Shown here: piece after piece, positions 35,284 through 43,240 of the stretch
Layout of the letters: every line of letters starts with the position of its first letter
Numbering within the stretch: position 1 is the first letter of the stretch
Source of the DNA: JAAYTY01 sp964569245
GTDB lineage: Bacteria; Fermentibacterota; Fermentibacteria; Fermentibacterales; Fermentibacteraceae
Direction of reading: 5' to 3'
DNA length: 64,000 nucleotides
Assembly (NCBI GenBank): GCA_964569245.1
Contig: CAZMTK010000002.1
Coordinates: forward strand, 1 to 64,000
Program-made: the position numbers and the translations under genes
The notes under the pieces: generated by a model
Told to the model about the DNA's origin: nothing
The model's input: the letters and a program-made list of their open reading frames with translations, nothing else
Databases searched by the model: none

Positions 35284-36315
35284 ATGGGTCTCACAAGGGC
35301 GGACATCACATACCAGCTGCCGGAGGAGCTCATCGCACAGGAGCCCGCGCCGGAGAGGTCAGCCAGCAGGCTCATGGTTGTGAGGCGATCCGACCGCTCG
35401 ATCCGCCACGCTGTCTTCCGAGACCTTCCGGAGTTTCTCTCGAAGGGGGACCTGCTCGTGCTCAACGACACCAGGGTCGTTCCGGCGAGACTCAGGGGCT
35501 CGAGGAGCGACACTGGAAGCCCTGTCGAGATGCTACTGCTAGAGCGCCTAGGCGGCTCGAGGTGGCTCGCCATGATCAAGCCCTCGAGGAGGATCAGGAG
35601 CGGAGCGGCAATGGATCTTCGCGGGAGGCTGCGTGCCGCCGTCGTCGAGAGAACCGCCCCCGGGAGGGCCGTCGTCGAGCTGCGCGCCGAATCGGGCGAC
35701 ATCGAAGAGGCGATTCGAGCCGCCGGAGAGACTCCCCTTCCGCCCTACATCAGACGGCCTGTGCGCCCCTCGGACGAGGAGAGGTACCAGACCGTGTATG
35801 CCGCCAGCCCGGGTGCGGTTGCGGCTCCGACTGCGGGACTGCACTTCGACGCGCCCCTCTTCGCCGAGCTCGGGCGGAGGGGGGTGGGCACGGCGATGCT
35901 CACCCTCCATGTGGGCCCAGGGACTTTCGAGCCGCTCCGCAGCGACGACCTGGACACGAACGCTCTCGAGCCTGAACGGTACGAGATCGGGCCCGAATGC
36001 TGCAGGCTCCTCGAGCGGACCAGAAACTCCGGGGGGAGGATCATAGCGGTGGGCACTACGACCACGAGGGTGCTGGAATCCCTGGGACCCGGCGAGGCTC
36101 GTCCGTCCGCCGGCACAACTTCGCTCTTCATAAGACCTCCTTTCGAGTTCCGGAGGATCGACGCCCTGGTCACGAACTTCCACCTGCCGGGAAGCTCTCT
36201 CCTCTGCCTGGTGGCGGCCTTCATGGGCCTCGATCTGATGCACGGGGCCTACCGAACTGCGGTCGCCGAGGGGTACAGATTCTACAGCTACGGCGACGCC
36301 ATGCTGATTTTGTAG
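35284..36315 (+). CDS. queA: S-adenosylmethionine:tRNA ribosyltransferase-isomerase QueA
   Basis: Adds the ribose-derived ring of SAM to preQ1 at tRNA position 34, forming epoxyqueuosine. 343 residues, standard length. Family motifs are Y-x-L-P-x-E-L-I-A-Q-x-P at 12-23, L-N-D-T-R-V at 60-65 with P-A-R-L-R-G after it, and P-L-P-P-Y-I. Later come Y-Q-T-V-Y-A, A-A-P-T-A-G-L-H-F, L-H-V-G-P-G-T-F and T-N-F-H-L-P-G-S-S-L. tgt lies one gene downstream, so most of the late queuosine pathway is grouped here. Confidence 0.96.
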   Translation: MGLTRADITYQLPEELIAQEPAPERSASRLMVVRRSDRSIRHAVFRDLPEFLSKGDLLVLNDTRVVPARLRGSRSDTGSPVEMLLLERLGGSRWLAMIKPSRRIRSGAAMDLRGRLRAAVVERTAPGRAVVELRAESGDIEEAIRAAGETPLPPYIRRPVRPSDEERYQTVYAASPGAVAAPTAGLHFDAPLFAELGRRGVGTAMLTLHVGPGTFEPLRSDDLDTNALEPERYEIGPECCRLLERTRNSGGRIIAVGTTTTRVLESLGPGEARPSAGTTSLFIRPPFEFRRIDALVTNFHLPGSSLLCLVAAFMGLDLMHGAYRTAVAEGYRFYSYGDAMLIL

Positions 36316-36327
36316 TATAGGCCCATC

Positions 36328-37362
36328 ATGACCGTAACCGCGCGCTACATCGCATGGCTCCACAGCATCAAGCCCACGGCCAGGCAGCATCTCGGCCTGG
36401 CTGCGATGGAGACCGCCATCCTGCTCGCGTGGGCGATCCTTCTCGATGCGATTCTCAGGCTCGTGACAGACGCGTTCCTCGGCGCACTGCCGGTTCTCTA
36501 TACAATGGTTGCCATCCTCCTCGCATGGCTCGAGGATGCCCGCGTCTCGAGCCCTGCCGACCCTCTGACGGCGAAGGGGCTCGCGGAGGTGGACCGGCGG
36601 GGGAAGATGCCGTCGAGGTGGAGAACCCTCGTGAGGGTCCTTCTGACGGGGCCGTCCTTCATCCTGCTTCTCGCGGGGTTCTGGCCGGTTTTCAGGGGAG
36701 GGCGGTCACTCCCCGAGGTGGCGGCGGGCGTCAAGCTCGTTCCGCTGGACCCCGCTCTCGACCCGAGGCCGCTCGGGGAGATAATGACCCACAGGGCGAG
36801 GAACAGGAAGACAGTCCTGGCGTACACCATCCTCTCCCTCGTCATGGCGGCGGCGCTGGTGGTAGTCCACATGCCGCATGCCCCGCTTCTCGCGCGGCAG
36901 GACAGCCGAGCTGACGCGGGGATGACCCAGCAGGACAGGCAGCTCCTGGCCGGCTACCTCGAGCTTTCGGCCATGTTCCCCGACAGCCTCGAATTCCATG
37001 TGAGGCTGGCCAGCCTCTACTACAGGAACGGGATGGGCGCCGATCTCGCGAGAGAGCTCTGCGAGGTGGAGAGGCTCGATCCCGGCAATCCCATCCTCCT
37101 CCTGCGAGAGGACCTCGACGAGGCGCTCGAAGAGACTCTCCAGCCGCTCGACTCCCTCCCGGAGCCAGGCCCTCTCGGGTTCGGCAGGCCGCCGAGCGTG
37201 ACGCTCGACTCCCTCGACTCGGACAGCGCGGGGGCTCCCCCGGACAGCCTCGCTCTCCCGGGCTCCGACGGCACCGCCGCTCCCGCCCCCGCTCCGACAC
37301 CGGAGGAGCCCGTAGGCGAGCCGACGCCCGAGCAGGCTGCCGGTCCGCCCGTAGAAGGATGA
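36328..37362 (+). CDS. Membrane protein between queA and tgt with Pro/Ser-rich tail
   Basis: 344 residues, no family recognised. Two hydrophobic helices lie near 25-68 (A-I-L-L-A-W-A-I-L-L-D-A-I-L, L-Y-T-M-V-A-I-L-L-A-W), another at 103-122 (S-F-I-L-L-L-A-G-F-W) and another at 163-181. The segment from about 190 to 265 resembles a TPR pair (L-A-G-Y-L-E-L-S-A-M-F, L-A-S-L-Y-Y-R-N-G). The tail is rich in Pro, Asp, Ser and Glu and is probably disordered. The stop overlaps the tgt start (ATGA), so it is translationally coupled to tgt. A link to queuosine is not evident from sequence. Confidence 0.7.
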   Translation: MTVTARYIAWLHSIKPTARQHLGLAAMETAILLAWAILLDAILRLVTDAFLGALPVLYTMVAILLAWLEDARVSSPADPLTAKGLAEVDRRGKMPSRWRTLVRVLLTGPSFILLLAGFWPVFRGGRSLPEVAAGVKLVPLDPALDPRPLGEIMTHRARNRKTVLAYTILSLVMAAALVVVHMPHAPLLARQDSRADAGMTQQDRQLLAGYLELSAMFPDSLEFHVRLASLYYRNGMGADLARELCEVERLDPGNPILLLREDLDEALEETLQPLDSLPEPGPLGFGRPPSVTLDSLDSDSAGAPPDSLALPGSDGTAAPAPAPTPEEPVGEPTPEQAAGPPVEG

Positions 37363-38483
37363 CCTCGCCCTTCTTCGACCTGAAGGCCGTGAGCGGAGGG
37401 GCGAGGCTCGGCAGGCTGCGCCTTGCGCACGGCGACCTGGACACGCCGGTCTTCATGCCGGTCGGCACTCAGGGGACGGTGAAGACGGTCAGGGGAGAAG
37501 ACCTCGAGCGCTCCGACTACAGGCTGATCCTCGCAAATACCTACCACCTCTATCTGAGGCCGGGAGTGGATGTCGTCGCTGGCGCCGGCGGTCTGCACGC
37601 CTTCTCCGGCTGGGACGGAAACATCCTCACCGACAGCGGAGGCTTCCAGATCTTCAGCCTGTCGCGCCTCAGGAGGAGCTCGGAGGAGGGCTACGAGTTC
37701 CAGAGCCACGTGGACGGATCGAGGCATCTGCTCACGCCCGAGACGGTGGTGGAGATGCAGCAGGCTTTCGGTAGCGATGTGATGATGGTCCTCGACGAAT
37801 GCCTGGAGCAGCCGAGCAGCCGCGAGAAGACTCGGGCCTCGATGGAGCGCACAGTCAGGTGGGCCGAGAGGGCGCGCAGGCTTCACCGCGGGGGAGCCCG
37901 GGCCCTGTTCGGCATCGTCCAGGGCGGCTCCTTTGCGGACCTCAGAGCCGAATGCGCCAGGGCCGTCACCTCCCTCGGCTTCGACGGATACGCCATAGGG
38001 GGCGTCTCCGTTGGCGAGCCCCGGCCTGTCATGGAGGCGGTGGTGGAGGTCTGCACCGGGCTGCTTCCCGATGACAGGCCGCGCTATCTCATGGGGGTGG
38101 GGAGGCCCGAGGACATTGTGGACTTCGTTGCGATGGGAGTCGACATGTTCGACTGCGTCGTGCCGACGAGGAACGCCCGGGGCGGAGGATTCTTCGTGCC
38201 GGGCGGTCACGTGAACATCCGCAACGCCCGATTCAGGGACGACTACCGCCCCGTGCAGCCGGGCTGCACGTGCTATACCTGCAAGTCGCACACCAGGGCG
38301 TATCTCAGGCACCTCTTCGTGGCTCGGGAGTGGCTGGCCCCCATACTGGCTACGCTTCACAACCTGCACTTCTTCTCGACGCTCACCAGGGAGATCCGGG
38401 AGGCCGTCGCCGAAGACCGGTTCAGCGAGTTCAGGGCGGCATGGCATGCCAGAAGGGCCGCCTTCGACCCTTCAGCCTGGTGA
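37359..38483 (+). CDS. tgt: Queuine/preQ1 tRNA-guanine transglycosylase
   Basis: Exchanges guanine-34 of GUN-anticodon tRNAs for preQ1. 374 residues, standard length. T-P-V-F-M-P-V-G-T-Q-G near 30 is followed by the catalytic D-S-G-G-F-Q near 87 and F-G-I-V-Q-G-G. Also present are G-V-G-R-P-E-D-I, F-D-C-V-V-P-T-R with the nucleophilic Asp, and the zinc site C-T-C-Y-T-C...H-L. The bacterial preQ1-type enzyme is expected because queA is present. It overlaps the upstream membrane gene and the downstream methyltransferase (one base), indicating one transcript. Confidence 0.97.
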   Translation: MTSPFFDLKAVSGGARLGRLRLAHGDLDTPVFMPVGTQGTVKTVRGEDLERSDYRLILANTYHLYLRPGVDVVAGAGGLHAFSGWDGNILTDSGGFQIFSLSRLRRSSEEGYEFQSHVDGSRHLLTPETVVEMQQAFGSDVMMVLDECLEQPSSREKTRASMERTVRWAERARRLHRGGARALFGIVQGGSFADLRAECARAVTSLGFDGYAIGGVSVGEPRPVMEAVVEVCTGLLPDDRPRYLMGVGRPEDIVDFVAMGVDMFDCVVPTRNARGGGFFVPGGHVNIRNARFRDDYRPVQPGCTCYTCKSHTRAYLRHLFVAREWLAPILATLHNLHFFSTLTREIREAVAEDRFSEFRAAWHARRAAFDPSAW

Positions 38484-39730
38484 TGCCGCAGGATTCCGAG
38501 CTCCTGAGGATCGAATCTCTGGGGAGCAGGGTCGGCGGCGTTGCCAGACCAGAAGGGCTGCCTGTGACCTTCGTCCGGGGCGCGCTCCCGGGAGAGCTGG
38601 TGCGATGCGGGATCACCTCGCTGCACGGGAGCTTCCGCATCGCAGGGCTGGTCGAGATCGTCGAGCCCTCTCCCGAGCGCACCGCACCGTTCTGCCCGAT
38701 GTTCGGCACCTGCGGCGGGTGCACTCTCCAGCACCTTGCGTATGCATCGCAGCTCGAATGGAAGCGGCGATGGGTCGAATCGGCGCTCAGGAAGACCGGA
38801 GCTCGTCCGGTCGCTGTGCTGGCATCCCCCCTGTCGAAGGGCTACAGAAACAGGGTCTCGTTCGACGTGGTCGGCGGCAGGACGGGGCTCCACATGCATG
38901 CCGGCGACCCTGTGCCGGTAGATGACTGCCCTCTCCTGAACGATCATGGCAGGCGCATCCACAGAGTCCTCTCGGGTCACGATCTCTCCTTCTGCCGCAG
39001 GGTTTCGGTACGGGCGCCCTCCTCGGGCGGAGCAGGCATGGTGGAGTTCAGAGGCGGCATGCCGCATGATGCACTTGTCCGAGCCCTTTCAGGATGCACA
39101 TCGGCCTGGGAGGATGCGGACGGCGTCTGGCGGGTCGTTTCCGGAACTGGAGCGATGGTCGAGACGATCGCAGGCGTCAGGCATTCGATCCGCCCCGGCT
39201 GCTTCTTCCAGGTGAACTCCGAGGCCGCCGGCCTTCTCGCCGGGCTTGTTGCAGAGGCTATCGCCGGTTGCGGGAGAGTGCTCGACCTCTTCGGCGGTTC
39301 CGGGCTCCTCGCGCTCTCGGCAGCATCCGCGGGAGCCTCCGTGACCTCTGTCGAGTGGAATGCCGACGCCTCGGCCGCAGGCAGGGCCGCAGCCGCCGAG
39401 AACGGCTTCGAGCGCTTGGATTTCGTAACTTCCGGTGCAAGGGAGTTCCTCGCCAGGAGAGGCTCGCCCGACGCGTCCTGGGATGCTGTGATATGCGACC
39501 CGCCTCGTTCTGGCGCGGGTACTCGCGTGTCGAGGCTCGTTTCACGGCTGGGAGCTCCGAAGCTGGTCTGGGTCGGTTGCGACCCCTGGACGACCGCCCG
39601 AGATCTGATAACCTTGTCCTCGTGGTATGACGTGGAGAAGGTCGTCCCATTGGACATGTTCCCGCAGACCGACCACGTCGAGACGGTAGTGATGATGTCC
39701 AGAAGAGGCCGGGGAGGGGGTCGGGCATGA
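38483..39730 (+). CDS. TrmA/RlmD-family [4Fe-4S] RNA (uracil-5-)-methyltransferase
   Basis: SAM-dependent methyltransferase forming m5U in rRNA or tRNA. The ATG at 38483 overlaps the tgt stop (TGATG) and gives 415 residues. A TRAM-like beta domain at the N-terminus is followed by the cluster cysteines C-P-M-F-G-T-C-G-G-C (C-x5-C-x2-C) and a fourth Cys in D-D-C-P. The Rossmann domain has V-L-D-L-F-G-G-S-G, D-P-P-R-S-G, the nucleophile in W-V-G-C-D-P (usually S-C-N-P) and the end motif Q-T-D-H-V-E-T-V. Whether it acts like RlmC, RlmD or TrmA cannot be told. Confidence 0.9.
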   Translation: MPQDSELLRIESLGSRVGGVARPEGLPVTFVRGALPGELVRCGITSLHGSFRIAGLVEIVEPSPERTAPFCPMFGTCGGCTLQHLAYASQLEWKRRWVESALRKTGARPVAVLASPLSKGYRNRVSFDVVGGRTGLHMHAGDPVPVDDCPLLNDHGRRIHRVLSGHDLSFCRRVSVRAPSSGGAGMVEFRGGMPHDALVRALSGCTSAWEDADGVWRVVSGTGAMVETIAGVRHSIRPGCFFQVNSEAAGLLAGLVAEAIAGCGRVLDLFGGSGLLALSAASAGASVTSVEWNADASAAGRAAAAENGFERLDFVTSGAREFLARRGSPDASWDAVICDPPRSGAGTRVSRLVSRLGAPKLVWVGCDPWTTARDLITLSSWYDVEKVVPLDMFPQTDHVETVVMMSRRGRGGGRA

Positions 39731-41229
39731 CTCTGATTGCGGCTGTTGCGATCCTGAGCGGTGCCGTCGGGTCGTACGAGATACCCCTCGAGGACCCTCT
39801 CGTCGGATGGCTTCTCTATCTCGAGCCGGCGGGAGTGTTCGACCAGGGCGGCGTTCTGCCCGACGGGCTGTTGGATCAGCCCTGTGACAGGGGGCTTCGC
39901 GACAGGCTCTGGTGGTCCGTGCTGGACCGCAACATCGATTTCTACCTCGCGAGCGAGGCCTGGTCCGGAAGCCGCTGGAACCGCGGCTGGAGCCCGGTGC
40001 TCGCCAGGCTTGCTTCGGCGATGGACCCGGCGACAAGGATGCTCTGCCATGCAGGGACGTCGGGCTTCATCGCCATCGGCGGGCGCGCTCTGATCGAGGG
40101 CGCAGCGCGTGATCCCGGGGAGGAGCTCCGTGCAGGCACCTCCCTGGACATACAGGGCGAGTTCGGGAGCTTCTCGCTCGTGGAGCGCCTGTCCGTCTGG
40201 GCGGGGTCCGACGAAGCTCCGCCCGAGGGTTTCGCTTCCTGGCACGAGGGCGACGAAGAGGGCAGGCACCTATACGTGGACAGGGGCTACGTCACCGCCG
40301 GCATCGGGAACAGGTTCTCCCTGGACTTCGGCCGCATTCCCCAGCGCTGGGGCCCGGGGCGCTTCACCAGCCTGCTGATCTCGGACAACGGACCGGCGCT
40401 GGACATGCTGCGAGTGAGGTGGCTCCCCGCCGGTTCCGTGGATTTCACCAGCTTCACCTCCGTGGTCGAGAGCGACTCCTCCACGTGGCTCACCGCCCAC
40501 AGGCTCGACGTCAGGCCCTGGAACTGGCTCAGGCTGGGCTTCAGCGAAGCCGTGCTCTTCCGAAGCGACGGGCCCGACTTCGCCTACATGAACCCGATCA
40601 TCCCCTGGTATCCAGTGCAGTGGAACGAGCGCGAGGACGACAACGCGATGCTCGCCTTCGACGCGACGGTGCTGCCGGCGGAGGGTTTCTGCGGCTGGGC
40701 CGAACTGCTGGTGGACGACTTCCAGTACCAGTCCGAGCACGGCAGGCCGAACAAGATGGGGTACACCCTGGGCGTCTCGGCCGCCTTCCCGGACCACCCG
40801 GCAGGCTGCGCGCTCGAGTACACGCGGATCGACAGGTACGTGTACAGCCAGAAGCTCGAGCGGAACTACTACCTGCACGACGGGAGGATCATCGGCTCCG
40901 AGCTGGGTCCAGACGCCGACAGGCTGACCCTGGAGATAGCGGCCAGCCCGGGATGGGACCTCCTGGCCAGGGTGGGAGTCGAACACGAGAGGCAGGGCGA
41001 GGGCACCGTGGAGGAGGGCTGGCCCGACTCGTTTCCCGGGGAGACCTCCTTCCCCTCCGGCACGGTCGAGCACATAACGCGTGCCAGGGCGGGGCTCTCC
41101 GCCCGCATCCTCCCGTGGCTGGACCTCGGCGGCACCGGGATCATGATCTGGACGAGGAATCCAGGGCATGTCGCCGGGGATTCGGAACAGTCCGTCGAGG
41201 GAATGATTTCGGTGACTGCCAGATGGTGA
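39727..41229 (+). CDS. Wzi-like outer-membrane beta-barrel protein
   Basis: 500 residues with a short signal peptide (about 1-15). Alternating aromatic beta strands fill the length. The segment D-F-G-R-I-P-Q-R-W-G-P-G-R at about 199-211, followed by L-L-I-S-D-N-G-P-A-L-D, and later L-R-L-G-F-S-E-A-V, are hallmarks of the capsule-assembly Wzi family of 18-strand barrels. The last residue is an aromatic Trp after V-T-A-R, as in BAM-inserted barrels. Wzi anchors capsular polysaccharide at the surface; other FCB members may have different roles. The ATG overlaps the methyltransferase stop and has GGAGGGGG upstream. Confidence 0.78.
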   Translation: MTLIAAVAILSGAVGSYEIPLEDPLVGWLLYLEPAGVFDQGGVLPDGLLDQPCDRGLRDRLWWSVLDRNIDFYLASEAWSGSRWNRGWSPVLARLASAMDPATRMLCHAGTSGFIAIGGRALIEGAARDPGEELRAGTSLDIQGEFGSFSLVERLSVWAGSDEAPPEGFASWHEGDEEGRHLYVDRGYVTAGIGNRFSLDFGRIPQRWGPGRFTSLLISDNGPALDMLRVRWLPAGSVDFTSFTSVVESDSSTWLTAHRLDVRPWNWLRLGFSEAVLFRSDGPDFAYMNPIIPWYPVQWNEREDDNAMLAFDATVLPAEGFCGWAELLVDDFQYQSEHGRPNKMGYTLGVSAAFPDHPAGCALEYTRIDRYVYSQKLERNYYLHDGRIIGSELGPDADRLTLEIAASPGWDLLARVGVEHERQGEGTVEEGWPDSFPGETSFPSGTVEHITRARAGLSARILPWLDLGGTGIMIWTRNPGHVAGDSEQSVEGMISVTARW

Positions 41230-41234
41230 TGTAA

Positions 41235-41271
41235 CCCCCGGAGGGGGCTGCCCGTCGTTTGGTATGACGGG
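41235..41271 (+). promoter_or_regulatory. Two small hairpins in the Wzi-DUF4097 spacer
   Basis: CCCCC-GGA-GGGGG and CCCGTC...GACGGG lie back to back in the 62-base gap. They could attenuate transcription or protect the mRNA 3' end; no U tract follows either stem. Confidence 0.35.
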
Positions 41272-41291
41272 AAAGGCACGGAGGTGGGCAG

Positions 41292-42140
41292 ATGACCGGG
41301 GGGTGGGCGAGAATGCGGGCCGTGGGTCTGGCTGCAGCGCTTCTGGCCGGCGGTTGCGTGAAGGTCAGCGAAGTCCGGGAGATGGGATGGCCGTTGGAGC
41401 AGGGCTCCACGGTCTCGGTGTGCAGCTTCAACGGAGATATCGTCCTTGCCGAGGCGGACACCGATTCGATGAAGGTCGTCGCCACGCTCTCGAGCTGGGT
41501 GGGCAGGAGCAGCTTCGACGACGTCGAGATCGCCTTTTCGCCGGGGCTGGACGCTTCGCTCACCGCCCGGGCAATGAGTGAGGACGTGCAGGCGGGCGTC
41601 AGCCTCGTCGTGGCTGTTCCGAGGGGTACGGGCCTGGAGAGCGTCGAGACTTCGAACGGCTCCATAACCGTCGAGGGGCTCCACGGCGAAGCGAGGCTAG
41701 ACACTTCCAACGGGGCGATCACTGTCGCGGGGTTCACCGGTGGAATAGTCGCGACAGCGAGCAACGGCGACATCACAGTGACCCGTCACGAGGGCAAGGT
41801 CAGGGCTGAGACCTCGAACGGCGACATCGTGATAGAGGGTGAGGGCGCCCTCCTGACAGGGGCATCGACCTCCAACGGGGAGATCGTCGCAGAGCTGTCT
41901 TCAGTGCCCGAATCGGGACTGGAGATCGAGACCAGCAATGCGGACATAGCCGTCACCCTGAAGGGCGACTTCCCGGCGGAGTTCAGGATGAGCACCTCCA
42001 ACGGGACGGTCATCGTTTCGGGTGGTGGCTTCGCAAGTATCGAGCTTGACGACGACGATGGCACCGTCGTCACGTCGGAGGGCGGCCCCGTGGTCATCCT
42101 CGACACCAGCAACGGTGACATCACCCTGGTCCGCCAGTAG
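41292..42140 (+). CDS. DUF4097-type beta-repeat lipoprotein
   Basis: 282 residues with a lipobox L-L-A-G-G-C at about 17-22, so it is probably anchored to a membrane. The body is a right-handed beta-helix-like array: from about residue 118 onward the unit T-S-N-G-x-I/V-x-V recurs at least seven times (variants A-S-N-G-D-I-T-V, T-S-N-A-D-I-A-V), spaced 18-25 residues. This is the pattern of DUF4097/putative auto-transporter adhesin-head proteins. Those are often paired with anti-sigma or PspC systems, but none is seen here. GGAGGT lies seven bases before the ATG. The stop is eight bases before palindromic element B. Confidence 0.8.
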   Translation: MTGGWARMRAVGLAAALLAGGCVKVSEVREMGWPLEQGSTVSVCSFNGDIVLAEADTDSMKVVATLSSWVGRSSFDDVEIAFSPGLDASLTARAMSEDVQAGVSLVVAVPRGTGLESVETSNGSITVEGLHGEARLDTSNGAITVAGFTGGIVATASNGDITVTRHEGKVRAETSNGDIVIEGEGALLTGASTSNGEIVAELSSVPESGLEIETSNADIAVTLKGDFPAEFRMSTSNGTVIVSGGGFASIELDDDDGTVVTSEGGPVVILDTSNGDITLVRQ

Positions 42141-42147
42141 AACGGAC

Positions 42148-42280
42148 AGTATCAGGTTGAAGAAACTTAAGAAACCAGAGCGATAATTGATTACCCATAT
42201 GATAATGCTTATAAATAACGTTTAGTTTGAACCGGGCCAGCCGCTAACGCGGGTTTCTTAAGTTTCTTCAACCTGATACT
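42148..42280. repeat. Palindromic element B (GTATCAGGTTGAAG family)
   Basis: Perfect 29-base arms (42148-42176 and 42252-42280) flank a 75-base AT-rich loop. Arms read AGTATCAGGTTGAAG then AAACTTAAGAAACC. The right end, GATAGTATCAGG on the minus strand, contains the TAG stop of the convergent gene. Same family as element C at 48.8 kb; the three arm differences are mirrored in both arms. Confidence 0.9.
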
Positions 42281-42899
42281 ATCTTCCCCGGGCTCCGAAG
42301 AGTACCTTGATGGCCCCCCAGGTGCCCTCCTCCAGGCCGAGAAGATTCCCGTGGACACGGTAGAGCAGATCGCCTATGAGGGGCTCCCACTCGTTCATGT
42401 CGGGATTTCGCCAGAAGCTGTGGGGGCCGGGCGCAGCTTCGATATCCATCACCGGAGTCGGAGAACCGTTCCAGAGGGAGTGCCTGGTGACAACCCAGAA
42501 GTCCGCGGGGACCTGGAGCGGAGGGATGTAGTCGACGAAGACCGGGGCGAAGTTGACTGCGGTTGCGCTCGTGCAGTCGATCATTTCGTCAGGCCCGGAG
42601 GATCCCCCGGACCAGACCTGCGCGGCGAAGATGCTGGTGTCCAAGGCCAGGTGGTACGATCCCGCGTGGTGGTAGAACCAGTACTCGGTCGACTGGATGA
42701 GACAACCGGTCGCCCCGGGCTGGAAGTCCTCCATGTGGTACCAGGTTGCGCTGAACTGCCTGTCGTAGGACAGCCACCATGCCGTCCCGTCGTCGTACTG
42801 CAGGACGGCATCGGTGCCATCGCACTGCACAGGGGTATCCAGCCTCACTGCAGTACTCCCCGGAATCAGGATCGAGATCATGACAAGGATCAGCGTCAT
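42279..42899 (-). CDS. Small secreted protein of unknown function
   Basis: 206 residues from ATG 42899, with GGAGGT five bases upstream. Residues 1-17 form a signal peptide (L-I-L-V-M-I-S-I-L-I-P-G). The body is aromatic-rich and beta-like: Q-Y-D-D-G-T-A-W-W near 40, A-T-W-Y-H near 52, V-W-S-G-G near 95 and D-F-W-V-V near 135. It resembles the Y-D-D-G-x domains found in large exported proteins of FCB bacteria, but here without a sorting tail. The last codon and stop (A-GA TAG) fall in the edge of palindromic element B, so the original C-terminus may have been cut. Four Cys could form two disulfides if the Cys in the signal region is absent, as it is. Confidence 0.7.
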   Translation of the reverse strand: MTLILVMISILIPGSTAVRLDTPVQCDGTDAVLQYDDGTAWWLSYDRQFSATWYHMEDFQPGATGCLIQSTEYWFYHHAGSYHLALDTSIFAAQVWSGGSSGPDEMIDCTSATAVNFAPVFVDYIPPLQVPADFWVVTRHSLWNGSPTPVMDIEAAPGPHSFWRNPDMNEWEPLIGDLLYRVHGNLLGLEEGTWGAIKVLFGARGR

Positions 42900-43240
42900 T
42901 TCGACCTCCTTTCCTTCATACATACCCATGAAGCTTACCAGGACTCACCAGCCCCAGATTGGAACAACTTGAAAAACCTGGGATGACAAGGAAGACATCA
43001 GTTTACGGAATCAACTCCCTGCGCGGGAAATGGCGGCCGAACCGCAGACGAACATGGACGTGATCAATCAAAGCATCATCGAACAATCATATGAAGGGTT
43101 TGATCCCACATCTTCGGTCCGGGGATGTGCCAGGGACTGACCCATGTTGCGATGCAGAATAGGGGATATTATCCTTTGAGCTGGGAATATTTCCCTGAAG
43201 AAGATATCGGCCTGCCTCTCAATCTCATCGGAGGTTCGGC
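42900..43240. other. Gene-free divergent control region
   Basis: This 341-base gap separates the small secreted protein (minus) from the giant regulator (plus) and should hold both promoters. A palindrome GGGAA-TAT-TTCCC at 43183-43195 is operator-like. TATTAT at 43167-43172 could be a -10 box but lacks a good -35 partner. No -24/-12 (sigma-54) promoter is seen, nor any RNA gene. Confidence 0.45.

Noticed and set aside
42951..42980. A third partial copy of the GTATCAGGTTGAAG element (GGAACAACTTGAAAAACCTGG)
   Set aside because: Only short stretches match, with no inverted partner; consistent with chance.
42900..43240. Sigma-54 promoter upstream of the AAA+ regulator
   Set aside because: No TGGCAC-N5-TTGC match was found; the nearest TTGC lacks a GG at the right distance.
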